Assembly: GCF_001989615.1 (NCBI RefSeq)
Contig: NZ_CP019067.1
Location: 3,162,001 to 3,226,000 of the forward strand
Length of the DNA: 64,000 bases
Source of the DNA: Halorientalis sp. IM1011
Lineage (GTDB): Archaea > Halobacteriota > Halobacteria > Halobacteriales > Haloarculaceae
Direction: 5' to 3'
The notes under the pieces were generated by a model. That model ran no database searches. It was given only the letters and a program-made list of their open reading frames with translations, and had not been told where the DNA came from. Below, piece by piece: positions 33,901 through 41,527 of this stretch (its first letter is position 1; each line of letters starts with the position of its first letter). A program made the position numbers and the translations under genes.

Positions 33901-36900
33901 TAGACACCGGTCCCCCAGTTCTCGGCTTCGAGGTTCCGGATCGTGACGTTTTCGATCTCGTCGATCTCCGGGCCGTACACCGCCACGCCGATACTGTCGT
34001 TGCTCCCGGCACCCGAGACGGTGTTGCCGTTCCCGCTGAGGGTCACGTCACTCGACGCGATCCGGATGCAGGTTCCCTCGGTGTCCGAGGAGATGTCCGA
34101 GGTGAGTTCGTACTCGCCCGACTGGTCTATCACGGTGCAGGAGTCGATCTGCCGCGTCGGAGCCGCTGGCTGGATGGTTACCGTGAAGGTATCCTGTCCT
34201 TCGAAGGTGACGGTTTGGTCGCCCTCCATGGGTTCGCCCGTGAGGGTGTAGTTACCCGGATCGAACGCTGCGGTGACGGCCTCCCCCGCGGGAACCTCGA
34301 ATGTCCCGTTCTCGCCGGTTTCGGGCGCGGCCGTCACGGTGACCCCGGTCTCGCTGGGGTTCTCGACGGTGACGTTTTGGCCCTCGACGGACACGTTCAG
34401 GTCGATATCGCCCGGCTCGGGGCCTGTGACCGAGAACTCGAACGTCTCGTTCCCGTCGATTGTGACGGTCCGGTTCTCGTCGGACTCAGCGGTCACGGTG
34501 TAGTTCCCGGCCGGGAACGTCTCGGTCACCGACGCACCCGCGGGGACGTCGAACGTCTGCTCCTCGCCGTCCTCACCGGCCACGGTTGCCGTGACCGAGG
34601 CGTTGCTCGGATTTTCGAGGGTCAGGTTCCCCGCGTCTACCGACGCGGCGAGGTCGATGGCCGGCCCGGGTTCCTCCGCAGGTTCGACGGTGAACTCGAA
34701 CGCCTCGTCGCCGTTGATCGTGACCGTCCGGTTCTCGTCGGCGGCCACGGTCACGGTGTACTCCCCGGGATCGAACGACTCCTCGACGGTCTCGCCGGCC
34801 GCCACGTCGAGCGTCTGCTCTTCGCCCTCCTCGTCGGTCACCGTGGCGGTGACGGAGGCGTTCCCGGGGTTCTCGATGGAGAGGGTCCCGTTCGTCACCG
34901 TCGCGTTCAGGTCGATCGGCCCGGGTTCGTCGGGCTGGTCGGGCCCGTCCTCGACGGTCAACTCGTACTCGTCCTCACCTTCGACGGGGAGGGTGCTCCC
35001 GTCCTCGCCCTCCGCGGTGAGGACGTAGGTCCCCGGATCGAACCGCTGGGTGACGTCCCAGTTCGACGGCACGTCGAAGGTCCGGACCGTCTCACCGTCC
35101 TGACTGGCGGTCACGGTGACCCGCTGGTCGTTCGGGTTCTGGACCGTGACCGACTGTCCGTCGACGGTCACGTCCAGACTCAGGTCCTCGGGCCCGACGC
35201 CGATTCGGAGTTCAGTCCGGCCACCGACCTCGACGTCTTCGCCGTCGGCGGTCTGGGCGGTGAGCGTGTACAGCCCAGGTTCGAGGTCGACAGTCCGCTG
35301 CTCGCCGGCCGACAGCGTCTCGGACTGCACCTCGCCGTCCTCGGTGGTGATCGTCACGGTCACGGCCTCGTCGTTCGGGTTCGCGAGGAAGACGCCGTCG
35401 TCACGACCGTCCGCGAACAGGCTTCGCAGGTCGGGTTCGTCGTCGGGGGCCGCCTCATCGTCGTCGGGCCGGTCGGCCGTCCCGCGTGCGTAGTTGATGA
35501 TCGTCTGCTCGTTGGTGATGTCGATATCAGCGACGATCGACGCCGTGTCGGCGGCGGCCCGCTCGGTGACCACCTGGATCTGTTCGACACTCACCTGCTG
35601 GCGCTGGCTGAGCGAGACGGCTCCCTCACAGGCCCCCTTCGCGGCGGACTGGATCTGTGAGACGCTGGCCGACTGGTACTGGGTGAGCGCGCCACCGGCC
35701 GCGCTCCGCGCGATGACCTGCACCTGAACGATATTCACCTGCTGGATCTGGATCACGGCACCGCTGCCGGCTCCTCTCGCGGCGGCCTGAATCTGTTCGA
35801 CGTTTACGATCTGTTCCTGGGCGGCCGTGCTGGCGGCTCCCTCGGCCGCGCCGAACGACGCCTGTTGTATCTGGACGACGTTCACCTGCTGGATCTGGGT
35901 CAGCGAGCCCTCGGCGGCCCCCGAGGCGGCCGACTGGATCTGGGTGATCGTCGCGGACTGGTACTGCGAGATGGCTCCGCCTGCGGCCCCCGAGGCGGCC
36001 GACTGTATCTGGGTGACGGAGACCCGCTGGCTCTGGGTCAGTGACCCCTCGGTCCCGCCCCGTGCGGCGGCCTGGATCTGCGTGACTTCGGCCTGCTGGC
36101 GCTGGACGATCGAACCCTTGGCACCGCCCATGGCGGCTTCCTGGACCTTCTTCGCGTCGGCCTCGTCACCGCTCGCTCCGCCGGCAGCGCCGCCGAAGGC
36201 CGCGGCCTGGACCTGTCTGACGCTGACCGTCTGGTTCTGGACGAGCGAGCCGTAGGCCGCTCCCTGGGCCGCCTCCTGGATCTGTGAGACGCGGACCGCC
36301 TGGCGCTGGGTGACGTTCGCCCCCTGCGTGTCGGTTTCGTTGGGCTGCTCGTCTTGCTCCTCACTATCGTCGTCGGCCGTCTCGTCACACGCGCCCGCGG
36401 CCGCCCCGGCCGCGGCGTACTGGATCTGGGTGACGTTCACCCGCTGTGACTGGGCGACCGCGCCGTGGGCCCCGCCGTAGCTCGCGCTCTGCATCTGGGT
36501 GGCGGTGGCGTTCTGGGCCTGCGTCAGCGACCCCACCGTCCCGCCGAAGACCCCGGCCTGGACCTGCGTGACGTTCGCTCGCTGGCTCTGGACGAGCGCG
36601 CCGTGGGCGGCCCCTTTGGCGGCGGATCGGATCTCGTCGGCACTCGCGTCGTGATCTTGACTCGCCGCCCGGACGGCTGCCTCGACGGCTGCCTGGCGTT
36701 CCTCCTCGGATATCGAGACGCCCTGCTGTTCCGCCAGTTCGGCACCGGCCCGGGCTCCTTCCCGTGCGGCTTCCGTCTCCGCTTGGCCGACTTGTGCCGT
36801 TCCGTTCGCGCCGGGACTGTTCTCGGCTTCGACCACTCCCTCGCCGGCCGTCGCGCTCGCGAGTTCGTCCAGTTCCGTCGCAATTTGATCACTCCCGTTC

Positions 36901-37025
36901 GCCTGTGCGACCGACGCGTCGTCCGCCGCGGGCCCGCTCGCGCCAGCAGCGACACTGGCGAGGCCGGCCAGCGAAGCGACGAGTACGACGACGAGGACGA
37001 ACTGCCGATCGGGGCGACGGGTCAT
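30945..37025 (-). CDS. Giant secreted repeat protein (Gln/Gly/Ala repeats, beta-sandwich repeats, beta-helix, Glu-Pro stalk)
   Basis: A 2026-residue predicted secreted protein. Residues 1-28 form a signal peptide (RRPDRQFVLVVVLVASLAG). Residues 136-500 hold about fourteen 23-residue repeats of type VxVxQIQxAAxGAAxGxxxQ. Residues 545-955 and 1332-1910 hold twelve repeats of about 80 residues, each with LENPSNASVTATVxxEDGE, FDPGNYTVTAES and DGxEAFEFTV, like small Ig/PEGA-type sandwiches. Residues 959-1225 form a right-handed beta-helix (CTVIDQSGEYELTSDISS, NVTIRNLEAENWGTGVYF). Residues 1912-2011 are about thirty EEP units, and the last bases encode VVTPATPG with no membrane anchor. NxS/T sites are abundant. 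The role may be adhesion or matrix; this is inference. Confidence 0.88.
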   Translation of the reverse strand: MTRRPDRQFVLVVVLVASLAGLASVAAGASGPAADDASVAQANGSDQIATELDELASATAGEGVVEAENSPGANGTAQVGQAETEAAREGARAGAELAEQQGVSISEEERQAAVEAAVRAASQDHDASADEIRSAAKGAAHGALVQSQRANVTQVQAGVFGGTVGSLTQAQNATATQMQSASYGGAHGAVAQSQRVNVTQIQYAAAGAAAGACDETADDDSEEQDEQPNETDTQGANVTQRQAVRVSQIQEAAQGAAYGSLVQNQTVSVRQVQAAAFGGAAGGASGDEADAKKVQEAAMGGAKGSIVQRQQAEVTQIQAAARGGTEGSLTQSQRVSVTQIQSAASGAAGGAISQYQSATITQIQSAASGAAEGSLTQIQQVNVVQIQQASFGAAEGAASTAAQEQIVNVEQIQAAARGAGSGAVIQIQQVNIVQVQVIARSAAGGALTQYQSASVSQIQSAAKGACEGAVSLSQRQQVSVEQIQVVTERAAADTASIVADIDITNEQTIINYARGTADRPDDDEAAPDDEPDLRSLFADGRDDGVFLANPNDEAVTVTITTEDGEVQSETLSAGEQRTVDLEPGLYTLTAQTADGEDVEVGGRTELRIGVGPEDLSLDVTVDGQSVTVQNPNDQRVTVTASQDGETVRTFDVPSNWDVTQRFDPGTYVLTAEGEDGSTLPVEGEDEYELTVEDGPDQPDEPGPIDLNATVTNGTLSIENPGNASVTATVTDEEGEEQTLDVAAGETVEESFDPGEYTVTVAADENRTVTINGDEAFEFTVEPAEEPGPAIDLAASVDAGNLTLENPSNASVTATVAGEDGEEQTFDVPAGASVTETFPAGNYTVTAESDENRTVTIDGNETFEFSVTGPEPGDIDLNVSVEGQNVTVENPSETGVTVTAAPETGENGTFEVPAGEAVTAAFDPGNYTLTGEPMEGDQTVTFEGQDTFTVTIQPAAPTRQIDSCTVIDQSGEYELTSDISSDTEGTCIRIASSDVTLSGNGNTVSGAGSNDSIGVAVYGPEIDEIENVTIRNLEAENWGTGVYFSNFSDDIGVQGTIEDVAVTDNVGDGIFLVNADGSTVENVTASGTDGVGITVWESTDLSFTDVTATDNGNYGIHLWDQASDSEFTEIRVANNGGDGLYGSVISNNTFEAVTADGNAGDGIGLTDSGANQFQDSRITDNGELGFRFRGADDQRLQNVTVRGHPGPEVGFDDSLGPEPYDATDLFLEPAARFEFTGEPVTLDTVDNESLPDLPDNATAVQSGFNVSNVQNQVSVTVPLEAGTDAAQVDLLRFDGSEWERVANGSVTDEGDALQATLSESGVYVPVRTEAVSALDLDASVENDTLTLENPSNASVTATVEPEDGENRSVEVPANETVSETFEPGNYTVTAESDDDREVLIDGNEAFEFTVEEAEPGEPIELAVAVENENILVENPSDTGVVVTATNATGEEQTFDVAGGETATQGLAPGNYTLTGETEPETNRTVLLNGEESYNVTVEEDEPEEPIELNASVENDTLTLENPSNASVTATVEPEDGENQTIDVPAGETATESFDPGNYTVTAESDDNRSVLIDGDEAFEFTVEEEQPESIDLDVTVQDQNLTVANPSDAVVTVSATDADVSVTVEPGETVTETVDPGNYTLTGESESERPVTLNGEDELDVEVQPVEEFESLETSLSGQELTVENPSEELRLVRISNESGTIQTLEVLAGDETTTTLEPGTYTVEAATGEGEPVPIDGESEIEVTVEEVEPLDLAVTTTDNVLAIENPGEIDATVVATPESGENVSFDVEAGAEVTQELEPGSYTVTGTAEDRPVTIDGESETEVTIEAALESLDASVDDGTLTVDNPNEEEVTVTASPEEGENVTLDVAATESNSIDLDPGTYELTAESTDGRIVQINGERVATISVEGPTTEEPNETDETEEPEETEEPEEPEEPEEPEEPEEPEEPEEPEEPEEPEEPEEPEEPEEPEEPEEPEEPEEPEEPEEPEEPEEPEEPEEPEEPEEPEEPEEPEETEQMEVVTPATPG
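30978..31292 (-). repeat. 9-bp tandem minisatellite encoding the Glu-Glu-Pro stalk
   Basis: About thirty tandem units of a 9-base repeat (gaagarccn on the coding strand) at the 3' end of the giant gene encode EEP triplets, with occasional EET. The unit is a codon multiple, so slippage would change stalk length in frame. Third-base variation (ggg/ggc/gga, ttc/tct) between units shows that the array is not all recent. Confidence 0.9.
32422..33008 (-). repeat. Exact 71-bp direct duplication between two beta-sandwich repeats
   Basis: Bases 32422-32492 and 32938-33008 are identical over 71 bases, 516 bases (172 codons, two repeat units) apart within the giant gene. They encode the same part of the units at residues about 1333-1410 and 1504-1582. 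Other units differ at the nucleotide level, so this is a recent duplication or gene conversion. Confidence 0.85.
35526..36620 (-). repeat. Gln-Ile-Gln/Gly-Ala 23-residue repeat region of the giant protein
   Basis: Coding region of residues 136-500. Units align as a short strand-like V-x-V-x-Q-I-Q followed by a small-residue stretch S-A-A-x-G-A-A-x-G-x-x-x-Q-x-Q. Two units are interrupted, one by an acidic linker (about residues 213-236) and one by GASGDEADAKK. The repeats carry very little charge in a haloarchaeal protein, which is exceptional. They recall the spacing of Gln and Gly in curli-type amyloid repeats, but no direct family match is claimed. Confidence 0.85.
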
Positions 37026-37096
37026 CCGTCCCTCCGTGGCGTGGGCCGGTCGAGTTCTGGCGATCGATGCGTCCGTGTCGGTACGTTGACGTCCAT
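37022..37096 (-). CDS. Possible 24-codon leader frame overlapping the giant gene start
   Basis: ATG 37094-37096 opens a frame of 24 codons (MDVNVPTRTHRSPELDRPTP and four more). It ends in a TGA whose bases overlap the ATG of the giant gene (37023-37025). Such an overlap allows translational coupling. Codon use and composition (basic, Pro/Arg/Thr) are not convincing for a functional peptide, so this is a weak call resting on geometry. Confidence 0.2.
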   Translation of the reverse strand: MDVNVPTRTHRSPELDRPTPRRDG

Positions 37097-37466
37097 GTGA
37101 AAGTCCCCCTGTGTACGGTAATGCCGCGTCTCCCCCACGTACTCCGAAGCCACTAGTAAAGCCGATAGACCGTTTCGAGACTCCCGCTCGATACGCCACT
37201 GGCCGAAACTTCTCACAACAGTTGCCCACTGGCACAGGCCGACCGTACACGCGTCAATCGTCGTGACGGACATCGTACCGAACAGTTCCCGTGACTCAGG
37301 AACGGATTCGGTAATTCACACCGAGCGACGGTGGAATCCGACCCCGACGCACGGTTCCAGGTAGGTAACGACGGCTTCACGACGGTAGGTCGATCCTTGG
37401 GCCGAACCGCTGTCAGGTGCGACGGTCGTGGCTCACGCTTTTGTCACTGGCCCGTGGACTCCCTCC
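37026..37466. other. 441-base divergent intergenic region
   Basis: It separates the giant gene (minus) from the CaiB gene (plus). For the minus strand there is a TATA-like tttactag at about 37154-37161, giving a predicted 5' leader of roughly 100 bases that contains the small frame at 37022-37096. For the plus strand a cttttgtc stretch at 37438-37445 lies about 25 bases before the CaiB ATG. The middle (37200-37380) is less GC-rich than the genes and holds no open frame of credible coding character, no RNA gene and no clear repeat. Confidence 0.6.
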
Positions 37467-38633
37467 ATGCGACTCGATGGAGTACGCGTGCTCGACCTCT
37501 CTCGATTGCTGCCCGGCCCATACGCGACGCAACTGCTCGCCGACGCCGGCGCGGACGTGATCAAGGTCGAGGACACGGACGCTGGCGACTACGCGCGGAT
37601 CCTCCCGCCCTACACGGAGACGGGCGTCGGTGCAATCTTCGACGCCGTCAACCGCGGGAAACGAAGCGTCGCTCTCGACCTCAAGTCCGCCCGTGGCCGC
37701 GAGGCCTTCCTCGATATGGCCGCCGAGGCCGACGTGGTGTTCGAGCAGTTCCGCCCCGGCGTCGTCGACCGCCTCGGCGTCGACTACGCGGCCGTCCGCG
37801 AGGTCAACGAAGACGTTATCTACTGCTCGCTCTCGGGGTTCGGACAGGACGGTCCCCACGCCGACCGTGTCGGGCACGACCTCAACTACGTCGGCATGGC
37901 CGGCCTGCTCGACATGACCCGGGCGGACGAGGACAGCACGCCACAGATGCCGGGCTACCCCGTCGGCGACATGGCCGGCGGCCTCTTCGCCGCCTTCTCC
38001 GTCGTCGGAGCCTTGCTCTCGCGGGAACTGGGCAACACCGGCGGGGAGTACGTCGACGTGGCGATGACCGACGTGGTGGCCTCCTTCTCGCAGGCCGTTT
38101 CCCACGACGCGCTCACCGGCGCTGACCCTCGCCCCGGCGAGACGGAACTCTCCGGCGGCCTGCCCTGGTACGACACCTACGAGACCGCCGACGGAAAGTA
38201 CGTCACGCTCGCAGCCCTCGAACCCAAGTTCTGGGAGACCTTCTGTGAGGCGGTCGGCCGTCCGGACCTCACCGATGCGCACATGACTGGTGATCCGGCC
38301 GAACGCGAGGCCGTCCGTGAAGAACTCGAAACCCTGTTCGCCGAACGGACCCGCGACGAGTGGGAGTCGGAACTGGGAGACACCGAGGCGATGGTCGCGC
38401 CGGTCAGATCGCCGGCCGAAGCGCTCGACAGCGAGGCCGCGGACGCCCGGGACCTGATCGACCGCTCCGGGACTATCCCACGGGTTACCTTCCCTGCCCA
38501 GTCCACGGCGGAACCGGAGGGGGTAGCCGGCTCCCCACCAAGCCACGGCGAACACACCGACGACGTGCTCGAAGCCGTGGGCTACGACGCGGACCGGATC
38601 GCGGCGCTCCGCGAGGACGGCGTGATCGAGTAG
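37467..38633 (+). CDS. CaiB/BaiF-family (class III) CoA transferase
   Basis: Moves CoA between carboxylic acids. The 388-residue protein begins MRLDGVRVLDLSRLLPGPYA and has VIKVEDTDAGDYAR, NRGKRSVALDLKSARGREAF and VFEQFRPGVVDRLGVDY, all standard for the family. The expected catalytic Asp is in RVGHDLNYVGMAGLLDM, and PVGDMAGGLFAAFSVVGALL follows. Alpha-methylacyl-CoA racemase is in the same family and cannot be ruled out. The neighbouring LLM, SDR and acyl-CoA ligase genes suggest a catabolic acyl-CoA route. Confidence 0.93.
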   Translation: MRLDGVRVLDLSRLLPGPYATQLLADAGADVIKVEDTDAGDYARILPPYTETGVGAIFDAVNRGKRSVALDLKSARGREAFLDMAAEADVVFEQFRPGVVDRLGVDYAAVREVNEDVIYCSLSGFGQDGPHADRVGHDLNYVGMAGLLDMTRADEDSTPQMPGYPVGDMAGGLFAAFSVVGALLSRELGNTGGEYVDVAMTDVVASFSQAVSHDALTGADPRPGETELSGGLPWYDTYETADGKYVTLAALEPKFWETFCEAVGRPDLTDAHMTGDPAEREAVREELETLFAERTRDEWESELGDTEAMVAPVRSPAEALDSEAADARDLIDRSGTIPRVTFPAQSTAEPEGVAGSPPSHGEHTDDVLEAVGYDADRIAALREDGVIE

Positions 38634-38704
38634 TCGGACGACGAATCGAGACGCGGACGCGACCGGAGGGAGCTTTTTGTACCGGGGCGGCGATTGCGAA
38701 GACC

Positions 38705-39685
38705 ATGCAACCGGGCCTGCTCTTGCCGCCCGCGGACGTGATGGATCCGACCGGCGTCGCGACCACCGCCGAACAGCTGGGCTACGGCTCCGTCTGGATG
38801 CCGGAACTCTGGGGGAGCGACGCGTTCGTCCAGCTCTCGGCGGTCGCCGAGGCTACCGAGGAAGTACGGCTGGGGACCGCCATCGCCAACGTGTTCTCCC
38901 GCTCCCCGGCCGTTCTCGCGATGGCCGCCGCCACCGTGGACCGCTACGCCGACGGCCGGATGGTACTGGGAACCGGTGTCAGCACCGCCAAGGCCATCGA
39001 GGACCTCCACGGCATCGACTACGAGAACCCGGTCCGCCGGGCCCACGAGACCATCGCCGTCGCCCAGCGGTACCTCTCGACCGACGAGGAGCGTGTTTCC
39101 TACGACGGAAAAATGATTCAGGTCGAGGATTTCGAGCCACTGGGTCGGGACGTCCCGGTCTACCACGCGGCGCTCGGGCCGGCCAACCGCCGGGTCGTCG
39201 CCCGGCTCGCCGACGGCTGGATCCCCCACAACGTCCCCTTCCCGGACCTGCCCGAGGCCTTCGCGGACATCGAGGAGACGGCTGACGAAGCGGGACGGGA
39301 CGCGAGCGAGATCACCGTCGCGCCGTACGTCCCGTCGGCGGTCAGCGACGAGGACCCGGACGCGGCCCGCGACGCGATCCGGGGTCACGTCGCCTACTAC
39401 GTCGGGAGCGGCGAGGGCTATCGGAAGGCAGTCGCCCAGCGGTTCCCGGACGGTGCGGAGGCGGTCGCCGACGCGTGGCGGTCGGGCGACCGAGGTGACG
39501 CCTCGGACGCAGTGACCGACGAGATGGTCGACGCGCTCGGGGTAGCCGGCACGACGGAGCAGGCCCGCGACCGACTGGACGAACTGCAGGACGGGATCGT
39601 CGATCTGCCGATGATCACGGTGCCCCGGCAGGCCGCCGGAGAGATGGCGATGGACACGATTCAGGCGCTCGCGCCCGATCAGTAA
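38705..39685 (+). CDS. LLM-class F420-dependent oxidoreductase
   Basis: A 326-residue TIM-barrel enzyme of the luciferase-like monooxygenase class, which in archaea normally uses coenzyme F420. Markers are TAEQLGYGSVWMPELWGSDA near the N terminus, VRLGTAIANVFSRSPAVLAM, and GRMVLGTGVSTAKAIEDLHG for cofactor binding. The substrate is unknown. It follows the CaiB gene by 71 bases on the same strand and is paralogous to the gene at 50133. The 3' end runs into copy 2 of the dispersed element. Confidence 0.9.
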   Translation: MQPGLLLPPADVMDPTGVATTAEQLGYGSVWMPELWGSDAFVQLSAVAEATEEVRLGTAIANVFSRSPAVLAMAAATVDRYADGRMVLGTGVSTAKAIEDLHGIDYENPVRRAHETIAVAQRYLSTDEERVSYDGKMIQVEDFEPLGRDVPVYHAALGPANRRVVARLADGWIPHNVPFPDLPEAFADIEETADEAGRDASEITVAPYVPSAVSDEDPDAARDAIRGHVAYYVGSGEGYRKAVAQRFPDGAEAVADAWRSGDRGDASDAVTDEMVDALGVAGTTEQARDRLDELQDGIVDLPMITVPRQAAGEMAMDTIQALAPDQ

Positions 39686-39700
39686 ACGAGTGGAAGGCTA

Positions 39701-39893
39701 GCATCCGCGCGAGCGGAGCGAGCGCAGTTCACCGAAAGACGCGATGCGTCTTTCGAGCCATCGTTCGTTCCCTTCGGTCACTCACGAAGACACCGCGAGC
39801 GCGCCCGCAGGGCGCGACTCGCGGAGAGTTTTTCACGCACGTTTTTGCAACGGGGGGTTCGCCCCCGGCGAACCCCCCCGCAGTAAAAAGGTG
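39701..39893. repeat. Dispersed 3' element, copy 2 (63-bp core with 61-bp insert, plus hairpin)
   Basis: It fills the gap between the convergent LLM and SDR genes. The core is split: 39701-39734 and 39796-39824 match copy 1 (16249-16311) in reverse complement with a single mismatch. Between them lies a 61-base segment bounded by CACCG direct repeats (39730-39734 and 39791-39795) and starting with a palindrome, 39734-39742 with 39746-39754. After the core come GTTTTT and TTTTTGC, then a perfect 12-bp hairpin (39852-39863 with 39867-39878) and TAAAAA, the same layout as copy 1. Confidence 0.85.
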
Positions 39894-40676
39894 CTAGTAC
39901 GTGAACAGGTCGACGCCGCCGGTGACGCCCATGACCTGACCGGTGATGTACTCGGCCTGCTCGGAGGAGAGGTAGGCGACGAGGTTGGAGACGTCCTCCT
40001 CGCTGCCGAGTTTGTCCATCGGCGTGGCGCGGGCGATGTCGGCCCAGTGTTCGTTGATGTTCTCGAGCTGGTCGTGGGGCAGTTCGGCGAGGTCGCCGAC
40101 GACGATGGTCGGTGCGAGGATGTTCGAGGTGACGCCCTCGGGTGCACCCTCCAGGGCGAGCGTCTTGCCGAAGCCGATGAGGCCGGCCTTCGTGGTGGAG
40201 TAGGAGATCTGGCCGTACCCGCCTTCCCAGCCGGCGAGCGATGACATGGTGATGATGCGGCCCCAGCCCCGGTCACACATGTTGGGGAAGATCTCGCGGG
40301 TGATGTTGTAGGTGCCCGTCAGGTTGACCGAGATGTCTCGGTCCCAGATGCTGGGGTCGAGGTCGCCGGCCGTACCAACGGCGTCCACGAGGCCGGCGTT
40401 GTTCACGAGGATGTCGACGCCGCCGGTCGCGTCCTGCAGGTCGTCGACGACCTCACTGACCTGATCGCGGTCGGTGAGGTCACACTCGATGGCGATGGCC
40501 TCACCGTCGTTGTCGGCCTCGTTGATATCGTCGGCGACGTCCTGCGCGCCGTCCTCGTCGACGTCGAGGACGACCACTTCTGCGCCCTCCGCTGCGAGTG
40601 TCTTGCAGTCCTCTTCACCGATGCGGCCCGCACCCCCCGTCACGAGGGCCGTCTTGTCGTCAAGTCCGAAGTCCAT
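39894..40676 (-). CDS. Short-chain dehydrogenase/reductase
   Basis: A 260-residue NAD(P)-dependent SDR. It has the nucleotide loop ALVTGGAGRIGEEDCKTLA (TGxxxxxG), the acidic VVLDVDED after the second strand (suggesting NAD preference), NNAGLVDAVG, and catalytic Ser and YSTTKAGLIGFGKTLALEG. The C terminus has EYITGQVMGVTGGVDLFTY. Resemblance to FabG or 3-hydroxyacyl-CoA dehydrogenases suits the acyl-CoA context. The stop codon lies three bases from the shared 3' element. Confidence 0.92.
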   Translation of the reverse strand: MDFGLDDKTALVTGGAGRIGEEDCKTLAAEGAEVVVLDVDEDGAQDVADDINEADNDGEAIAIECDLTDRDQVSEVVDDLQDATGGVDILVNNAGLVDAVGTAGDLDPSIWDRDISVNLTGTYNITREIFPNMCDRGWGRIITMSSLAGWEGGYGQISYSTTKAGLIGFGKTLALEGAPEGVTSNILAPTIVVGDLAELPHDQLENINEHWADIARATPMDKLGSEEDVSNLVAYLSSEQAEYITGQVMGVTGGVDLFTY

Positions 40677-40801
40677 TGCATCTGGCTGTTCCGAACACAC
40701 TTTGTTAACAGTTCCTCCTCATAAGGGAGGGGGGTTTATCAGTCGACCCGACAGACCCGTCGAAAAACGGTGGTAGCGGGACGCTCGTACGACCCGTCGA
40801 A

Positions 40802-41527
40802 CTACTCGACGCCGACGATCGAAAGGAGTGTTCGGTGGTCCTCGATGGCGAAGTCGATGGCGTCCTCTTCGACGACGCGGTGGCCGTCCCTGTCCAGTTC
40901 TTCGGCGCGCTCGAAGGCGGTGCCGTTGTAGGCAACGGTGTCGAGGCCGGCCGCTTTGCCACCCTGCATGTCGTGGTCGTAGCGGTCGCCGACCATCAGC
41001 GAGCGGGCGGGGTCGACGTCGGACCTGTCGAGTGCGTCGTCGAACATCCGCTGGTCGGGTTTCTTGTAGCCGACGGCCTCTGAGGTGGTCACGCCGTCGA
41101 AGGCGTCGTCGACGCCGAACTGGTCGAGCATCCGGTGGGCCTCGGCCGTGTCGATGTCCGAGACGATGCCCAGATACAGGCCTGCGTCGTCCAGCGCCCG
41201 GATCGTCTCGACGACGTTCGGTTCGGTCTCCATGGCGGCCTTCGTGGCGGTCTCGAACCCGGGCTCCCACTCCTCGCGGTCGATGTCGCCGTCGACGATG
41301 GCCTGGAAGGCCTTCTGATACCCTTCGCTGGCGGACATGTACTCGGTGCCCTCGGCGGATTTGAAGTGATCGCCGAGGGCCTCCCGCCAGGTCTCCAGTG
41401 CGGGGCCGTGGTCGAGGCCGCGCTCGGCGGCGAACTCCTCCAGATAATCGACGTAGCCCTGCCGGATCGAGGGGAGCGAGACGATGACGCCGCCGATGTC
41501 GAAGAAGACGGCCTCGTACTCGGTCAT
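40802..41527 (-). CDS. HAD-superfamily hydrolase
   Basis: A 241-residue HAD phosphatase/dehalogenase-like protein. Motif I is AVFFDIGGVIVSL (the second Asp of the usual DxD is replaced by Gly), motif II is GIVSDIDTAEAHRML, motif III includes GYKKPDQRMF and motif IV is LMVGDRYDHDMQGGKAAGL. The DxG form of motif I (FFDIGG) is common in this branch (YjjG/haloacid dehalogenase types). The substrate is unknown. Its ATG overlaps the stop of the MBL gene (ATGA), so the two are coupled. Confidence 0.88.
   Translation of the reverse strand: MTEYEAVFFDIGGVIVSLPSIRQGYVDYLEEFAAERGLDHGPALETWREALGDHFKSAEGTEYMSASEGYQKAFQAIVDGDIDREEWEPGFETATKAAMETEPNVVETIRALDDAGLYLGIVSDIDTAEAHRMLDQFGVDDAFDGVTTSEAVGYKKPDQRMFDDALDRSDVDPARSLMVGDRYDHDMQGGKAAGLDTVAYNGTAFERAEELDRDGHRVVEEDAIDFAIEDHRTLLSIVGVE

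Noticed and set aside
33678-35660. 660-codon plus-strand open frame antisense to the giant gene
   Set aside because: It mirrors the repeat-coding strand and arises from GC-rich codon use and few stop codons; the minus strand encodes clear domains.
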